DNA of 64,000 nucleotides from the NCBI GenBank assembly GCA_030426685.1, contig JAUHYC010000014.1, positions 1 through 64,000 of the forward strand, given 5' to 3'. Within the stretch, counting starts at the first letter, position 1. Every line of letters begins with the position of its first letter. Shown one piece after another: positions 10,101-17,207 of this stretch. A model generated the notes under the pieces. That model made no database searches, had not been told where the DNA came from, and saw only the letters and a list, made by a program, of their open reading frames with translations. Source of the DNA: Alphaproteobacteria bacterium (GTDB lineage Bacteria > Pseudomonadota > Alphaproteobacteria > Rhodobacterales > Rhodobacteraceae). The position numbers and the translations under genes are program-made.

Positions 10101-10185
10101 ACTGGTCGCGCTTAGAGTATTTCCAGATGAACCGAAAAATCGTTCGTTCTATGGAACCCGCCCCTACTAGTGATCCGCCGCTCAA
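7144..10185 (-). CDS. ABC-exporter-like protein with degenerate ATPase and C-terminal cyclic-nucleotide-binding domain
   Basis: 1013 aa. Residues about 1-340 form an ABC exporter transmembrane domain with roughly six helices. The nucleotide-binding region (about 350-850) follows the ABC layout, but its motifs are altered. The Walker A site reads GIAAPSEEDRHAL near 388, without GxGKS/T. The signature is IGGQN near 778, Walker B ends ILENA in place of DE, and the H-loop reads YLNDQF without His. About 330 extra residues separate the Q-loop region from the signature. Residues about 878-1013 are a CRP-like domain (LFSGLDRRQLRLLA ... GELGLIRKEPRAL). ATP hydrolysis looks impossible by known rules. 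The TTG start at 10185 is poorly supported. Confidence 0.8.
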   Translation of the reverse strand: MSGGSLVGAGSIERTIFRFIWKYSKRDQLILLAVTATLFPLLYLTLELPKRIINDAIGSSTQIIDVWGYSLQQTTFLMILCFAFLAAVLAHGLMKMRINTMKGVLSERMLRRFRYQLISRAMRFPQPYFERVSQGEMVSMITAESEPMGGLMGDAISQPVLQAGQMITILSFLFLQSVWFGLAAVALIPLQAWLIPRLQRQINLLNKKRIQEVRVLAAQIGENAAGASTLRANGGWRYRRAMISEQLGRLFGIRFEIYQKKFFMKFLNNFISQLTPFMFYLVGGLLVLQGSVSLGALVAALAAYKDLSSPWKELLTYYNQTQDMSLRWDVVIERFAPGGMIDENLFDGEPEERPHLDGDIVLDGVSVRDIDGNQVLDDLDLTFPAGKTIGIAAPSEEDRHALTELLTREILPSSGRVEIGGINLAGLHQGVVAARIGLATSRPVMFQGTLGENVMMPMRPRPLSSSTDDPEFAETLRAGNSSDPFGSEWLDPGLAGFEDSTRLREWWLQLIDGMGSGAALFQRGAEQVFNADERPALAAKLIELRPLVQKAVRDAGLEQQALVFDRSTYNPALPVAENLLFATPSVPVTQQLLAEQTVFLGQLRELGLDETLTNLTRDVIELLRQIFGLDGTDHPLFRKLGLDAKTYEAAVELVEHTRKEGVSGLNDEQLANLLAVPFVISAEQIGPAFSDELKNRILELRHSHSEKLLERLHDVFVPLDEEACAPGLTVMENALFGKVSKIGGARTDEARKLIVDVLAENGARPMVVELIYDVPVAIGGQNLPAVLAEPLAFTRATIKKPDIVILENALASYDMDTQVAVYKNLRELLPDATVIYLNDQFESPGAFDMYVEIRQGRVVTDDKPTDIEGDGAASADLGRKLRALEQTPLFSGLDRRQLRLLAFGARWFEAKPGQVIFLKDDQPTDGAYVILEGEAGLYLPQSDGDDQLIATVGAGALVGELGLIRKEPRALSMVAETELSCLRIGEEEFLAVVENDAATAFKLLQVIAGYVSN

Positions 10186-10354
10186 ACCGATGTTTTTGAC
10201 GTGAATACAACGGGTCGAATTTACAGCAATCGTGTCGGGAGACGCAAATTAAATTCTAAATCGCGCCGAATTTCCCTTGTGTGAACAAGTTCATTTGCGC
10301 GCCGCGCCATTACCCCCTAGTCTTCTGATTCAGGACGATATCGGGAGGATTCAT

Positions 10355-10744
10355 TTGCCTGCCAGCTATGGCGCTGTGTTTCTGTTGCTCTGCCTGCTTC
10401 AGATCAAACATATGTTTGCCGACTATTATTTACAGACGCCCAAGATGCTTTCTGGGCGAGGCACGTATTTCCATGTGGGACGCGCGCAACATGCCGCTGT
10501 GCACGTTGTGGGTTCGGTCGCTATTTTTGCGCTGTTTGGCGCACCTTTCGCGTTCATCCTGATCATTGCGGCACTGGAGTGGATTGTGCACTTCCACATA
10601 GATTTCGCCAAAGCCCACTATTCCGACCGAAAAAAACTTCAACCCAGTCAGGCCGCCTTTTGGCGCGCTGCGGGTCTGGATCAGCTCATGCACAACCTGA
10701 CCTATATCGGAATGGCCTGGGCCTGGCTGGCCTTCGCGGCCTGA
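10355..10744 (+). CDS. DUF3307 family small membrane protein
   Basis: 129 aa with several hydrophobic segments (AVFLLLCLLQIKHM, VGSVAIFALFG, FAFILIIAALEWIVH, LTYIGMAWAWLAFA). It carries the conserved pattern of DUF3307: FADYYLQTP near the N-terminus, HAAVH, HFHIDFAK and HNLTYIG, with several His/Asp that could bind metal. The TTG start is chosen because GGGAGGA lies seven bases upstream; an upstream in-frame ATG at 10277 has no such site. The function of this family is not established. It ends three bases from the convergent Lrp gene. Confidence 0.75.
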   Translation: MPASYGAVFLLLCLLQIKHMFADYYLQTPKMLSGRGTYFHVGRAQHAAVHVVGSVAIFALFGAPFAFILIIAALEWIVHFHIDFAKAHYSDRKKLQPSQAAFWRAAGLDQLMHNLTYIGMAWAWLAFAA

Positions 10745-10747
10745 GGA

Positions 10748-11209
10748 TCAGGGTACAACCGGACGGTTCCGCTTGATCGTGCGCAGCACCACATTGGTTT
10801 GCGCGCTGGCGACGGCTGGCAGGCGAAACAGGAAATCTTCGAGAAAGATATTATAGGCCGAAAGGTCCCGGCACAGAACACGCAGATGATAATCCGCCTG
10901 CCCGGTTGTCGCATAGCATTCCTGCACCTCGCTGCTGGTTTCGACGGCCCGAATGAAATCGACGATCTTTTCGGGATCGTGACGAGTTAGATGAACATGC
11001 ACGATTGCTTCGAAAGTCAGCCCCATTGCTGGCGGATGTACCAGTGCCCCATACCGCTCGATAACGCCCGCATCCTCCAGCGCCCGCACCCTGCGCCACA
11101 GGGCTGAGGCGGACATCCCCACGGCATCAGCCAGATCAGCGTTGGATATCCGGCTGTCTTTTTGCAGCAGGGTCAGTATGCGGCGGTCTCTGTCGTCAAG
11201 CTCCATCAT
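10748..11209 (-). CDS. Lrp/AsnC family transcriptional regulator
   Basis: 153 aa. The N-terminal helix-turn-helix (LDDRDRRILTLLQKDSRIS then SASALWRRVRALEDAGVI) is followed by the RAM effector-binding domain (IVHVHLTRHD ... ATTGQADYHLRV). Lrp-type proteins bind amino acids and form octamers. It is transcribed away from the indolepyruvate:ferredoxin oxidoreductase gene with a 104-bp shared region between them, so it most likely controls that gene in response to an aromatic or branched amino acid. This is inferred from divergent placement. Confidence 0.9.
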   Translation of the reverse strand: MMELDDRDRRILTLLQKDSRISNADLADAVGMSASALWRRVRALEDAGVIERYGALVHPPAMGLTFEAIVHVHLTRHDPEKIVDFIRAVETSSEVQECYATTGQADYHLRVLCRDLSAYNIFLEDFLFRLPAVASAQTNVVLRTIKRNRPVVP

Positions 11210-11313
11210 GATGGTTAAATTATCCGTATATTGTCAAAGATGCGAGTAATTATTCCTTTCTTAGAAAATATTTCGCTCAATCAGGCACAGTTATTCATGT
11301 TAGCTGGACTAGA
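11210..11313. promoter_or_regulatory. Divergent promoter region, Lrp gene / indolepyruvate oxidoreductase gene
   Basis: 104 bp of clearly AT-rich sequence between two divergent genes, with runs such as TTAAATTATCCG and AGAAAATATTTCG typical of Lrp binding regions. No single operator can be defined by eye. Autoregulation plus control of the oxidoreductase is the usual arrangement for such pairs and is inferred here. Confidence 0.5.
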
Positions 11314-14300
11314 ATGACCAAATCCCAAAGGCAAACCCCATGGATCGCAGCAATGAGCCACCACGACCCCGCGCCCCGCACCTATCAGCTTGAGGACCGT
11401 TATGCTCTGACAGAAGGTCGGGTCTTTCTGACCGGCACACAGGCTTTGGCCCGGATTATGATGGATCAGGCCCGGCGCGACCGGCAAGCCGGTTTGAACA
11501 CCGCCGGATTTGTTTCGGGTTATCGCGGCTCACCGTTGGGCGGGTTAGACTTGGAGCTATGGCGCGCCAAAGAGCGGCTGAAATCTGATCGCATCACCTT
11601 CATGCCGGCAGTCAATGAGGATCTTGGCGCAACCGCTGTTTTGGGTGCGCAACAGGCCACGCTGGATCCACAGTGCGAGGTCGAAGGGATCTTTTCGATG
11701 TGGTACGGCAAGGGTCCGGGTGTCGACCGGTCGGGCGATGCCTTGAAGCACGGCAACGCCTATGGCTCAGCGCCAAAAGGTGGCGTATTGGTGGTGGCTG
11801 GCGATGACCACGGCTGCGTCAGCTCGTCAATGCCGCATCAGTCGGATGTGGCTTTTATGGCGTGGTTCATGCCCACGCTGAACCCCGCCTCGGTCGAGGA
11901 ATATCTTGAATTTGGTGAATACGGTTTTGCCCTGTCGCGATTCTCGGGCACTTGGGTCGGGTTCAAGGCGGTTTCTGAGACGGTGGAAAGCGCCCGTTCG
12001 GTCGAGTTGAAACCTGATCGACCTTTCTCACTGCCGCAGATCGAACTCCCTGCGCGTGGCCTGCATGTGCGTACCGCCGACTTGCCCTCGCCCGAGATCG
12101 AGACCCGCATCCAGCACAAACTGCGGGCCGTGCGCGCCTTTGCCGAAGAGAACCCGATCGACCGGCGTATCTACGACATCGACAACGCAAAGTTTGGCTT
12201 CGTAACCACGGGCAAAGGCCATCTTGACCTGATGGAGGCCCTGCGCCTGCTGGGTTTGGACGAGGCAGCTTGCCGCCGTCTTGGTATCGATATCTACAAG
12301 GTCGGCATGGTTTGGCCGCTGGCGCGCCGAAACGCCCTGCGGTTCGTCAAAGGCAAGGCCGAGGTGCTGGTGGTCGAAGAAAAACGCGGCATCATCGAAA
12401 GCCAGTTCAAGGAGTATTTCTATGACTGGCCCGGCGACAAGCCGCACAAGATGGTCGGCAAATACGACAGTCATGGTGAGCCGCTGATACCCTGGACCGG
12501 AGAACTTAGCCCACTGATGCTGGCCCCGATCGTGGCAGCCCGGCTTCACACCTTCTTTCCCGAGGAAAACCTGCCCACCAAGGCGCAGGCGCTGACCGAG
12601 ACGCCGCCGCCCATGATCAACCTGTCCGGAGCAACGCGGACGCCCTATTTCTGCTCGGGCTGTCCTCACAACACCTCCACCAAAGTGCCGGATGGTTCAA
12701 CCGCGGCCAGCGGGATCGGCTGTCACGTTATGGCCTCTTGGATGGATCGCGAGACGGTCGGCTATGCGCAGATGGGGGGGGAAGGCGTACCGCATGTGGT
12801 CGCATCAAAGTTCAACGGCGGCAAGCACATCTTTCAGAATCTAGGTGAAGGGACGTGGTATCATTCGGGTTCGCTGGCAATCCGGCAGGCTGTCGCGGCG
12901 GGAACGAACATTACCTACAAAATCCTCTATAACGACGCGGTTGCCATGACTGGCGGCCAGCCCGTTGACGGCCCGGTCAGCGTTGCTGGCATTGCCCAGA
13001 CCTGCCGAGCCGAAGGGGTTGAGCGCATCGCGCTGGTCTCAGATGACATCGGCAAGTTTCACCACGCCGACTTCCCGGCAGGCAGCACTTTCCACGATCG
13101 CGATGAGATGGACATGCTGCAACGCGAGTTGCGCGAGACCCCCGGTGTCACGGTCCTGATTTATGAACAGACCTGCGCCACCGAAAAGCGTCGCCGACGT
13201 AAACGCGGCACAATGGCGGACCCGCAGAAATTTGTCTGGATCAACGATCTCGTCTGCGAGGGATGCGGCGATTGCTCGGTTGCATCGAACTGTCTGAGCG
13301 TCGAGCCGCGCGAAACGCCTCTGGGCCGCAAGCGCAAGATCAATCTGAGTTCCTGCAACAAGGATTATTCCTGCCTGAACGGGTTTTGCCCAAGCTTCGT
13401 GACCGTCGAAGGCGCGACCCGCCGAAAGCGGTCTGTTGATCTGGACCTGCCCGCACTCGAAACTGATCTGCCCAATCCTGACATGCCTTCGCTGGACACC
13501 CCGTTTGACCTGCTTGTCACCGGCGTGGGCGGGACTGGGGTCGTTACCGTTGGCGCGTTGATCACCATGGCCGCGCATCTGGAGGGCAAAGGTACGTCAG
13601 TGCTGGATTTCACCGGATTTGCGCAGAAATTCGGCACGGTTCTCAGCTATATCCGGCTCGGGACAACGCCCGATGCGCTCAATCAGGTTCGCATTGATCA
13701 GGGCGCTGCGGATGCTGTGATCGGCTGCGATATCGTGGTCAGTTCGGTGCCCAAAGCCTCGGCCCATTATCGAAAAGGCACCCGCGTCGTGCTGAACCGG
13801 GCCGAAATGCCCACCGGAGATCTGGTCCTGCGCCGCGATGCACAACTGCGTGTCGATGCCCGCGAACAGGCCATCGCCGAGGTCGTCGGTGCCGAGAACC
13901 TGTCGGGATTTGACGCAAACGCTATGGCCGAGGCGTTGTTGGGGGATGCGGTCTTTGCCAATGTCATCATGCTGGGCCACGCATGGCAGCAGGGACTGGT
14001 ACCGGTATCCCACAGCGCCTTGGCTCAGGCGATCCTGCTGAACGGGGTTGCAGTTGAGAAGAACCGGCTGGCCTTTGCCATTGGCCGTTGCCTGGCGGTT
14101 GACCCCGGCCGTATCCAGGGACTGCCCCAGCCAGAACAGGCACAGGATACTCTGGATCAGATGATCGCACGCCGCACCGCGTTCCTGCGCGACTATCAAG
14201 ATACCGCCTATGCAGAACGCTATGCCCAACGCATTGCGGCGATCCGCGCGGTCGACCCGACACCACCTGATCGCATCGTCCGCACGGTGGCCAGCAACCT

Positions 14301-14748
14301 CTTTCGCTTCATGGCTTACAAAGACGAGTTTGAAGTGGCCCGTCTGCAGACATCGCCTGCTTTCACTGATGAGTTGGCTCAGCAATTCGATGGGGACTTC
14401 AAAACCAAGTATCATTTTGCGCCACCGATTCTGAGCTGGCGCAAAGACGCGCGCGGGCGGCCTGTCAAATTTACCTTTGGTCCCTGGATGAAGCCGGTGC
14501 TGGGCACCCTTGCACGTGCAAAGGGGTTGCGCGGCAAGGTATGGAACCCGTTCGGCTACCACTCCGAAGCGCGCCTGCATCGGGATATTCTGGCCTGGTA
14601 TGACGCACTGATCGACCAATTTGTGACTGATAGCTCTGCCAGAGCCAGCTGTGATTGGCCGGACAGGTTCGCCGCAGCAGATGAGATCAGGGGCTATGGG
14701 CCGGTTCGCGCCGCCAGTTTCGAGGTTGCGCGCAAGCAGGTGGTCTAG
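11314..14748 (+). CDS. Indolepyruvate:ferredoxin oxidoreductase, fused form
   Basis: 1144 aa fusion of the alpha/beta and gamma parts of 2-oxoacid:ferredoxin oxidoreductases. It decarboxylates aryl pyruvates (indolepyruvate, phenylpyruvate) to aryl-acetyl-CoA with reduced ferredoxin. The N-terminal VSGYRGSPLGGLD segment, the TPP domain (ASGIGCHVMASWMD, YNDAVAMTGGQPVDG), a cysteine cluster (CEGCGDCSVASNC, then CNKDYSCLNGFC) for an iron-sulfur centre, and the C-terminal gamma domain (VTGVGGTGVVTVGALI) are visible. An alternative start at 11353 is possible. It may turn transaminated Phe into phenylacetyl-CoA, the substrate of the PaaABCE epoxidase encoded 30 kb downstream. Confidence 0.92.
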   Translation: MTKSQRQTPWIAAMSHHDPAPRTYQLEDRYALTEGRVFLTGTQALARIMMDQARRDRQAGLNTAGFVSGYRGSPLGGLDLELWRAKERLKSDRITFMPAVNEDLGATAVLGAQQATLDPQCEVEGIFSMWYGKGPGVDRSGDALKHGNAYGSAPKGGVLVVAGDDHGCVSSSMPHQSDVAFMAWFMPTLNPASVEEYLEFGEYGFALSRFSGTWVGFKAVSETVESARSVELKPDRPFSLPQIELPARGLHVRTADLPSPEIETRIQHKLRAVRAFAEENPIDRRIYDIDNAKFGFVTTGKGHLDLMEALRLLGLDEAACRRLGIDIYKVGMVWPLARRNALRFVKGKAEVLVVEEKRGIIESQFKEYFYDWPGDKPHKMVGKYDSHGEPLIPWTGELSPLMLAPIVAARLHTFFPEENLPTKAQALTETPPPMINLSGATRTPYFCSGCPHNTSTKVPDGSTAASGIGCHVMASWMDRETVGYAQMGGEGVPHVVASKFNGGKHIFQNLGEGTWYHSGSLAIRQAVAAGTNITYKILYNDAVAMTGGQPVDGPVSVAGIAQTCRAEGVERIALVSDDIGKFHHADFPAGSTFHDRDEMDMLQRELRETPGVTVLIYEQTCATEKRRRRKRGTMADPQKFVWINDLVCEGCGDCSVASNCLSVEPRETPLGRKRKINLSSCNKDYSCLNGFCPSFVTVEGATRRKRSVDLDLPALETDLPNPDMPSLDTPFDLLVTGVGGTGVVTVGALITMAAHLEGKGTSVLDFTGFAQKFGTVLSYIRLGTTPDALNQVRIDQGAADAVIGCDIVVSSVPKASAHYRKGTRVVLNRAEMPTGDLVLRRDAQLRVDAREQAIAEVVGAENLSGFDANAMAEALLGDAVFANVIMLGHAWQQGLVPVSHSALAQAILLNGVAVEKNRLAFAIGRCLAVDPGRIQGLPQPEQAQDTLDQMIARRTAFLRDYQDTAYAERYAQRIAAIRAVDPTPPDRIVRTVASNLFRFMAYKDEFEVARLQTSPAFTDELAQQFDGDFKTKYHFAPPILSWRKDARGRPVKFTFGPWMKPVLGTLARAKGLRGKVWNPFGYHSEARLHRDILAWYDALIDQFVTDSSARASCDWPDRFAAADEIRGYGPVRAASFEVARKQVV

Positions 14749-14820
14749 TCCAGAACCGAGACGCTGCTCTCGGAGTTGATCGGTCGATTGTGCGGGTAGT
14801 GACCGGCATTGATGCCGTGC

Positions 14821-14853
14821 CTACCACGCTGGGTCGCGTACCCAGCGTGGTAG
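14821..14853. repeat. Perfect 14-bp inverted repeat between convergent genes
   Basis: CTACCACGCTGGGT is followed by a 5-nt loop and its exact reverse complement. It lies in the 228-bp gap between the convergent oxidoreductase and TetR genes. No T-run follows on either side, so it is not a classic intrinsic terminator. It could stop transcription from both directions or be a dispersed palindrome. The rest of the gap shows no convincing gene. Confidence 0.8.
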
Positions 14854-14976
14854 GCGCGCGGCACCGCCGCAATGCTGTCCATAGCATTTCGGCACAGTCA
14901 CAGAGTGCTGCAGCCTGCCTTGGACGTTTCAAGCGCATTGGCAGCACCGATCACATTGATATCAGTGATGATTGCG

Positions 14977-15660
14977 TCAGGCCGACTTATGGGGTGTCCC
15001 ATCCCAGAATTGCTTTGCATAGGCGCTGAACTCGACGATTTCCTCGGGTCGCGGAACGACCCCAGTAAAGACATAGAGGTAATGCGGGACCATTGACAGG
15101 CGCACCTCCAACGGTTCGTTCAGCTGCGCCAGATCATACCCGAGCTGCATGTAGTAAAGCACGCGGGCACGCGTTTCGGCCTCGGTTTCATCATAGTCAA
15201 AGCGGATGAACATCGCGCGCAATGCTGCCAGACGCCGCGCATCTGACTGATCCAGCATCCGCCGCACCTTGCCGGACCGCCGCGCCCAATCCCGGACCGC
15301 AAAATCCAATGAGGTGTCAAAAAGTGCGGGGTTCACCACGCAGCGCTGTACGTTGCAGACGGCAGAGGTAATCGTGTCAGCGGGCAACTCGGATTGTGCG
15401 ATCAGCACGGCCGTATTGGTGGCCTGCCATTTGGCCAGAAGGGCATCCAGAAGCTCTTGCCGGGATTTGAAATACCAGTAGAACGACGACCGCGACACGG
15501 CCATCCGTTCGGCCAGGTTCATCACCTTGACTTGCTCGACCCCGTCCGAGATCAGCACATCCATCGCCACATTCAGCCAGTCATCGCGCGTGACCTTGAT
15601 GTTTCCGACCAGCGGTTCAGCCTCGGGATCGTCACGGTGCAGGATCGGTTTGGTGCTCAT
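14977..15660 (-). CDS. TetR family transcriptional regulator
   Basis: 227 aa. The N-terminal TetR DNA-binding domain (DDWLNVAMDVLISDGVEQVKV, then MAVSRSSFYWYFKSRQELLDALL near residues 50-72) is followed by a ligand-binding helical domain. The start codon directly abuts the stop of the MttB homologue, so it is the third gene of that operon. It probably senses an intermediate of the methylated-amine pathway and autoregulates the operon. The ligand is unknown. Confidence 0.88.
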   Translation of the reverse strand: MSTKPILHRDDPEAEPLVGNIKVTRDDWLNVAMDVLISDGVEQVKVMNLAERMAVSRSSFYWYFKSRQELLDALLAKWQATNTAVLIAQSELPADTITSAVCNVQRCVVNPALFDTSLDFAVRDWARRSGKVRRMLDQSDARRLAALRAMFIRFDYDETEAETRARVLYYMQLGYDLAQLNEPLEVRLSMVPHYLYVFTGVVPRPEEIVEFSAYAKQFWDGTPHKSA

Positions 15661-17205
15661 TCAACTCTCCGGCGGTGCGCCGCCTTCCTGGGTGCGGCGT
15701 GCGACAAAGTCCTGCAACATACTAAGACAATCGGCGTCCTGTTTCGGGGCCTCAAAATTGGCGAGAATGTCTTTCCAAACACCGGTCGCACGCTGGTTTG
15801 CGTCAATCGCACCACGCTCGGTCCAGGTGCCAAAATTGGCGTAGTCATGCAAATGCGGCTCATAAAACGCGGTGTTATAGCGTTCCATCGTCTGGCTGGT
15901 GGCAAAGAAATGCCCGCTGGGTTCCACTTCGCTCAGCGCAGTGTCGAAACCAATCTCATCAGCCCCGGCCTGCGCACCGGCGCACAGCTCGGCGACCATG
16001 TTCAACACTTCGGCGTCGCAGATCATCTTTTCAAAAGATACGGTCAGGCCGCCCTCCAGCCATCCCGCCGAGTGGATGATCACGGTTGCCCCGGCCATCA
16101 GGCAGCCCCAGAGGCCAAACTGGTTTTCATTTGCCGCCTGCACATCGTTCACGTTCGACGCTGACCCTGCCGCCGACCGCCATGGCAGGCCCAGATGTCG
16201 CGCCAGTTGCCCCGCCGCCAATGAGGCCTGAAAATGCGAGGGCGTCCCAAAAGCGGGCGCACCAGATTTCATGTCCACATTGCTTGTAAACGTACCATAA
16301 CACACCGGCGCGCCGGGATTGGTCAGCTGCGTCAGGGTCAACGCCGCCAGCGCCTCGGCATGGGACAATGTGATCGCCCCAGCCACGGTGATCGGCGCCA
16401 TCGCCCCCATCAGGGTGAAGGGCGTGATGATCGACATCTGACCGTGGCGGGCAAAGTCGATCAACCCCTGCGCCATCGGGATATCCAGTGTCCGTGGACT
16501 GTTGGTGTTGATGATCGTATAGCAGTATGGATTGGAACTGAATTCGTCATCGCTCAGACCACGCGCTATGGACAGCATTTGAAAACAATCCATCACCTGT
16601 GGCGTTCCGCGCGAAAAGAAAAACGGGAACTTATCCGTCAGCTCCATCTGCGCCTGTGTGGTGAAGTAGTGGCGCAGGTTGGTCGGCACGTCCTGCGGCT
16701 CGACCTGAGGCGAAATCATCTGGAACACGTCGAAATGATGGGTGAGTTTCAGGAACTCCACATAATCCCGCCCCGACGCCGCACGGCGGCCACGCTCCAG
16801 ATCGGTCGCGTTAGGAGCCCCTGCACCCGGCTGGAACACGAGGCTGCCCAGCTCCAGCGTGAAATCCCGCCGCCGTGCCCCTGCCCGGCAGGTGATGGAT
16901 TTCGGGGCCGAGGCCACAGCGGCCTCAACCATGTCGCGCCCGATAAAGACCATTTCGCTGTCTTCATCTACGCGCGCGCCTGCCAAGGCAAAGATGCGAC
17001 GCGCTTCGGGCAGCAGGCATTTGATGCCCAACTCCTGCAAGACACGCAGAGCGGATTCGTGCATGTCTGCAATCTGATCCGCCGGAAATACCTCCATCTG
17101 CGGAAACGGATTGCGAAGCTGACGATAATTCACCTCGCGACTTGGTTGAGGGGCAGCCTCTGCCCCACGACCGCGCCGACGGCGTCTGCGGTCTTCAGCC
17201 TCCAT
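15661..17205 (-). CDS. Trimethylamine methyltransferase (MttB) family protein, non-pyrrolysine type
   Basis: 514 aa TIM-barrel protein of the MttB superfamily (ALRVLQELGIKCLLPEARRIF near residue 52, PGGAPxx-like glycine regions, SAAGSASNVNDVQAANEN near 345). True trimethylamine MttB carries pyrrolysine at an in-frame amber codon; none interrupts this ORF, so it belongs with the pyl-free members, of which some demethylate glycine betaine using a corrinoid protein. The N-terminus is very basic (a run of Arg near residues 6-13). It lies two bases after the FAD/GcvT gene in one operon. No corrinoid protein gene lies nearby, so the methyl acceptor is unclear. Confidence 0.85.
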   Translation of the reverse strand: MEAEDRRRRRRGRGAEAAPQPSREVNYRQLRNPFPQMEVFPADQIADMHESALRVLQELGIKCLLPEARRIFALAGARVDEDSEMVFIGRDMVEAAVASAPKSITCRAGARRRDFTLELGSLVFQPGAGAPNATDLERGRRAASGRDYVEFLKLTHHFDVFQMISPQVEPQDVPTNLRHYFTTQAQMELTDKFPFFFSRGTPQVMDCFQMLSIARGLSDDEFSSNPYCYTIINTNSPRTLDIPMAQGLIDFARHGQMSIITPFTLMGAMAPITVAGAITLSHAEALAALTLTQLTNPGAPVCYGTFTSNVDMKSGAPAFGTPSHFQASLAAGQLARHLGLPWRSAAGSASNVNDVQAANENQFGLWGCLMAGATVIIHSAGWLEGGLTVSFEKMICDAEVLNMVAELCAGAQAGADEIGFDTALSEVEPSGHFFATSQTMERYNTAFYEPHLHDYANFGTWTERGAIDANQRATGVWKDILANFEAPKQDADCLSMLQDFVARRTQEGGAPPES

Positions 17206-17207
17206 GA

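Noticed and set aside
14790-15096. Short open frames in the gap after the oxidoreductase
   Set aside because: They cover the palindrome and the TetR gene end, and lack ribosome sites and protein-like composition.
15661-17205. Pyrrolysine-containing trimethylamine methyltransferase
   Set aside because: The frame runs from start to stop with no internal amber codon, so it is a pyrrolysine-free member.
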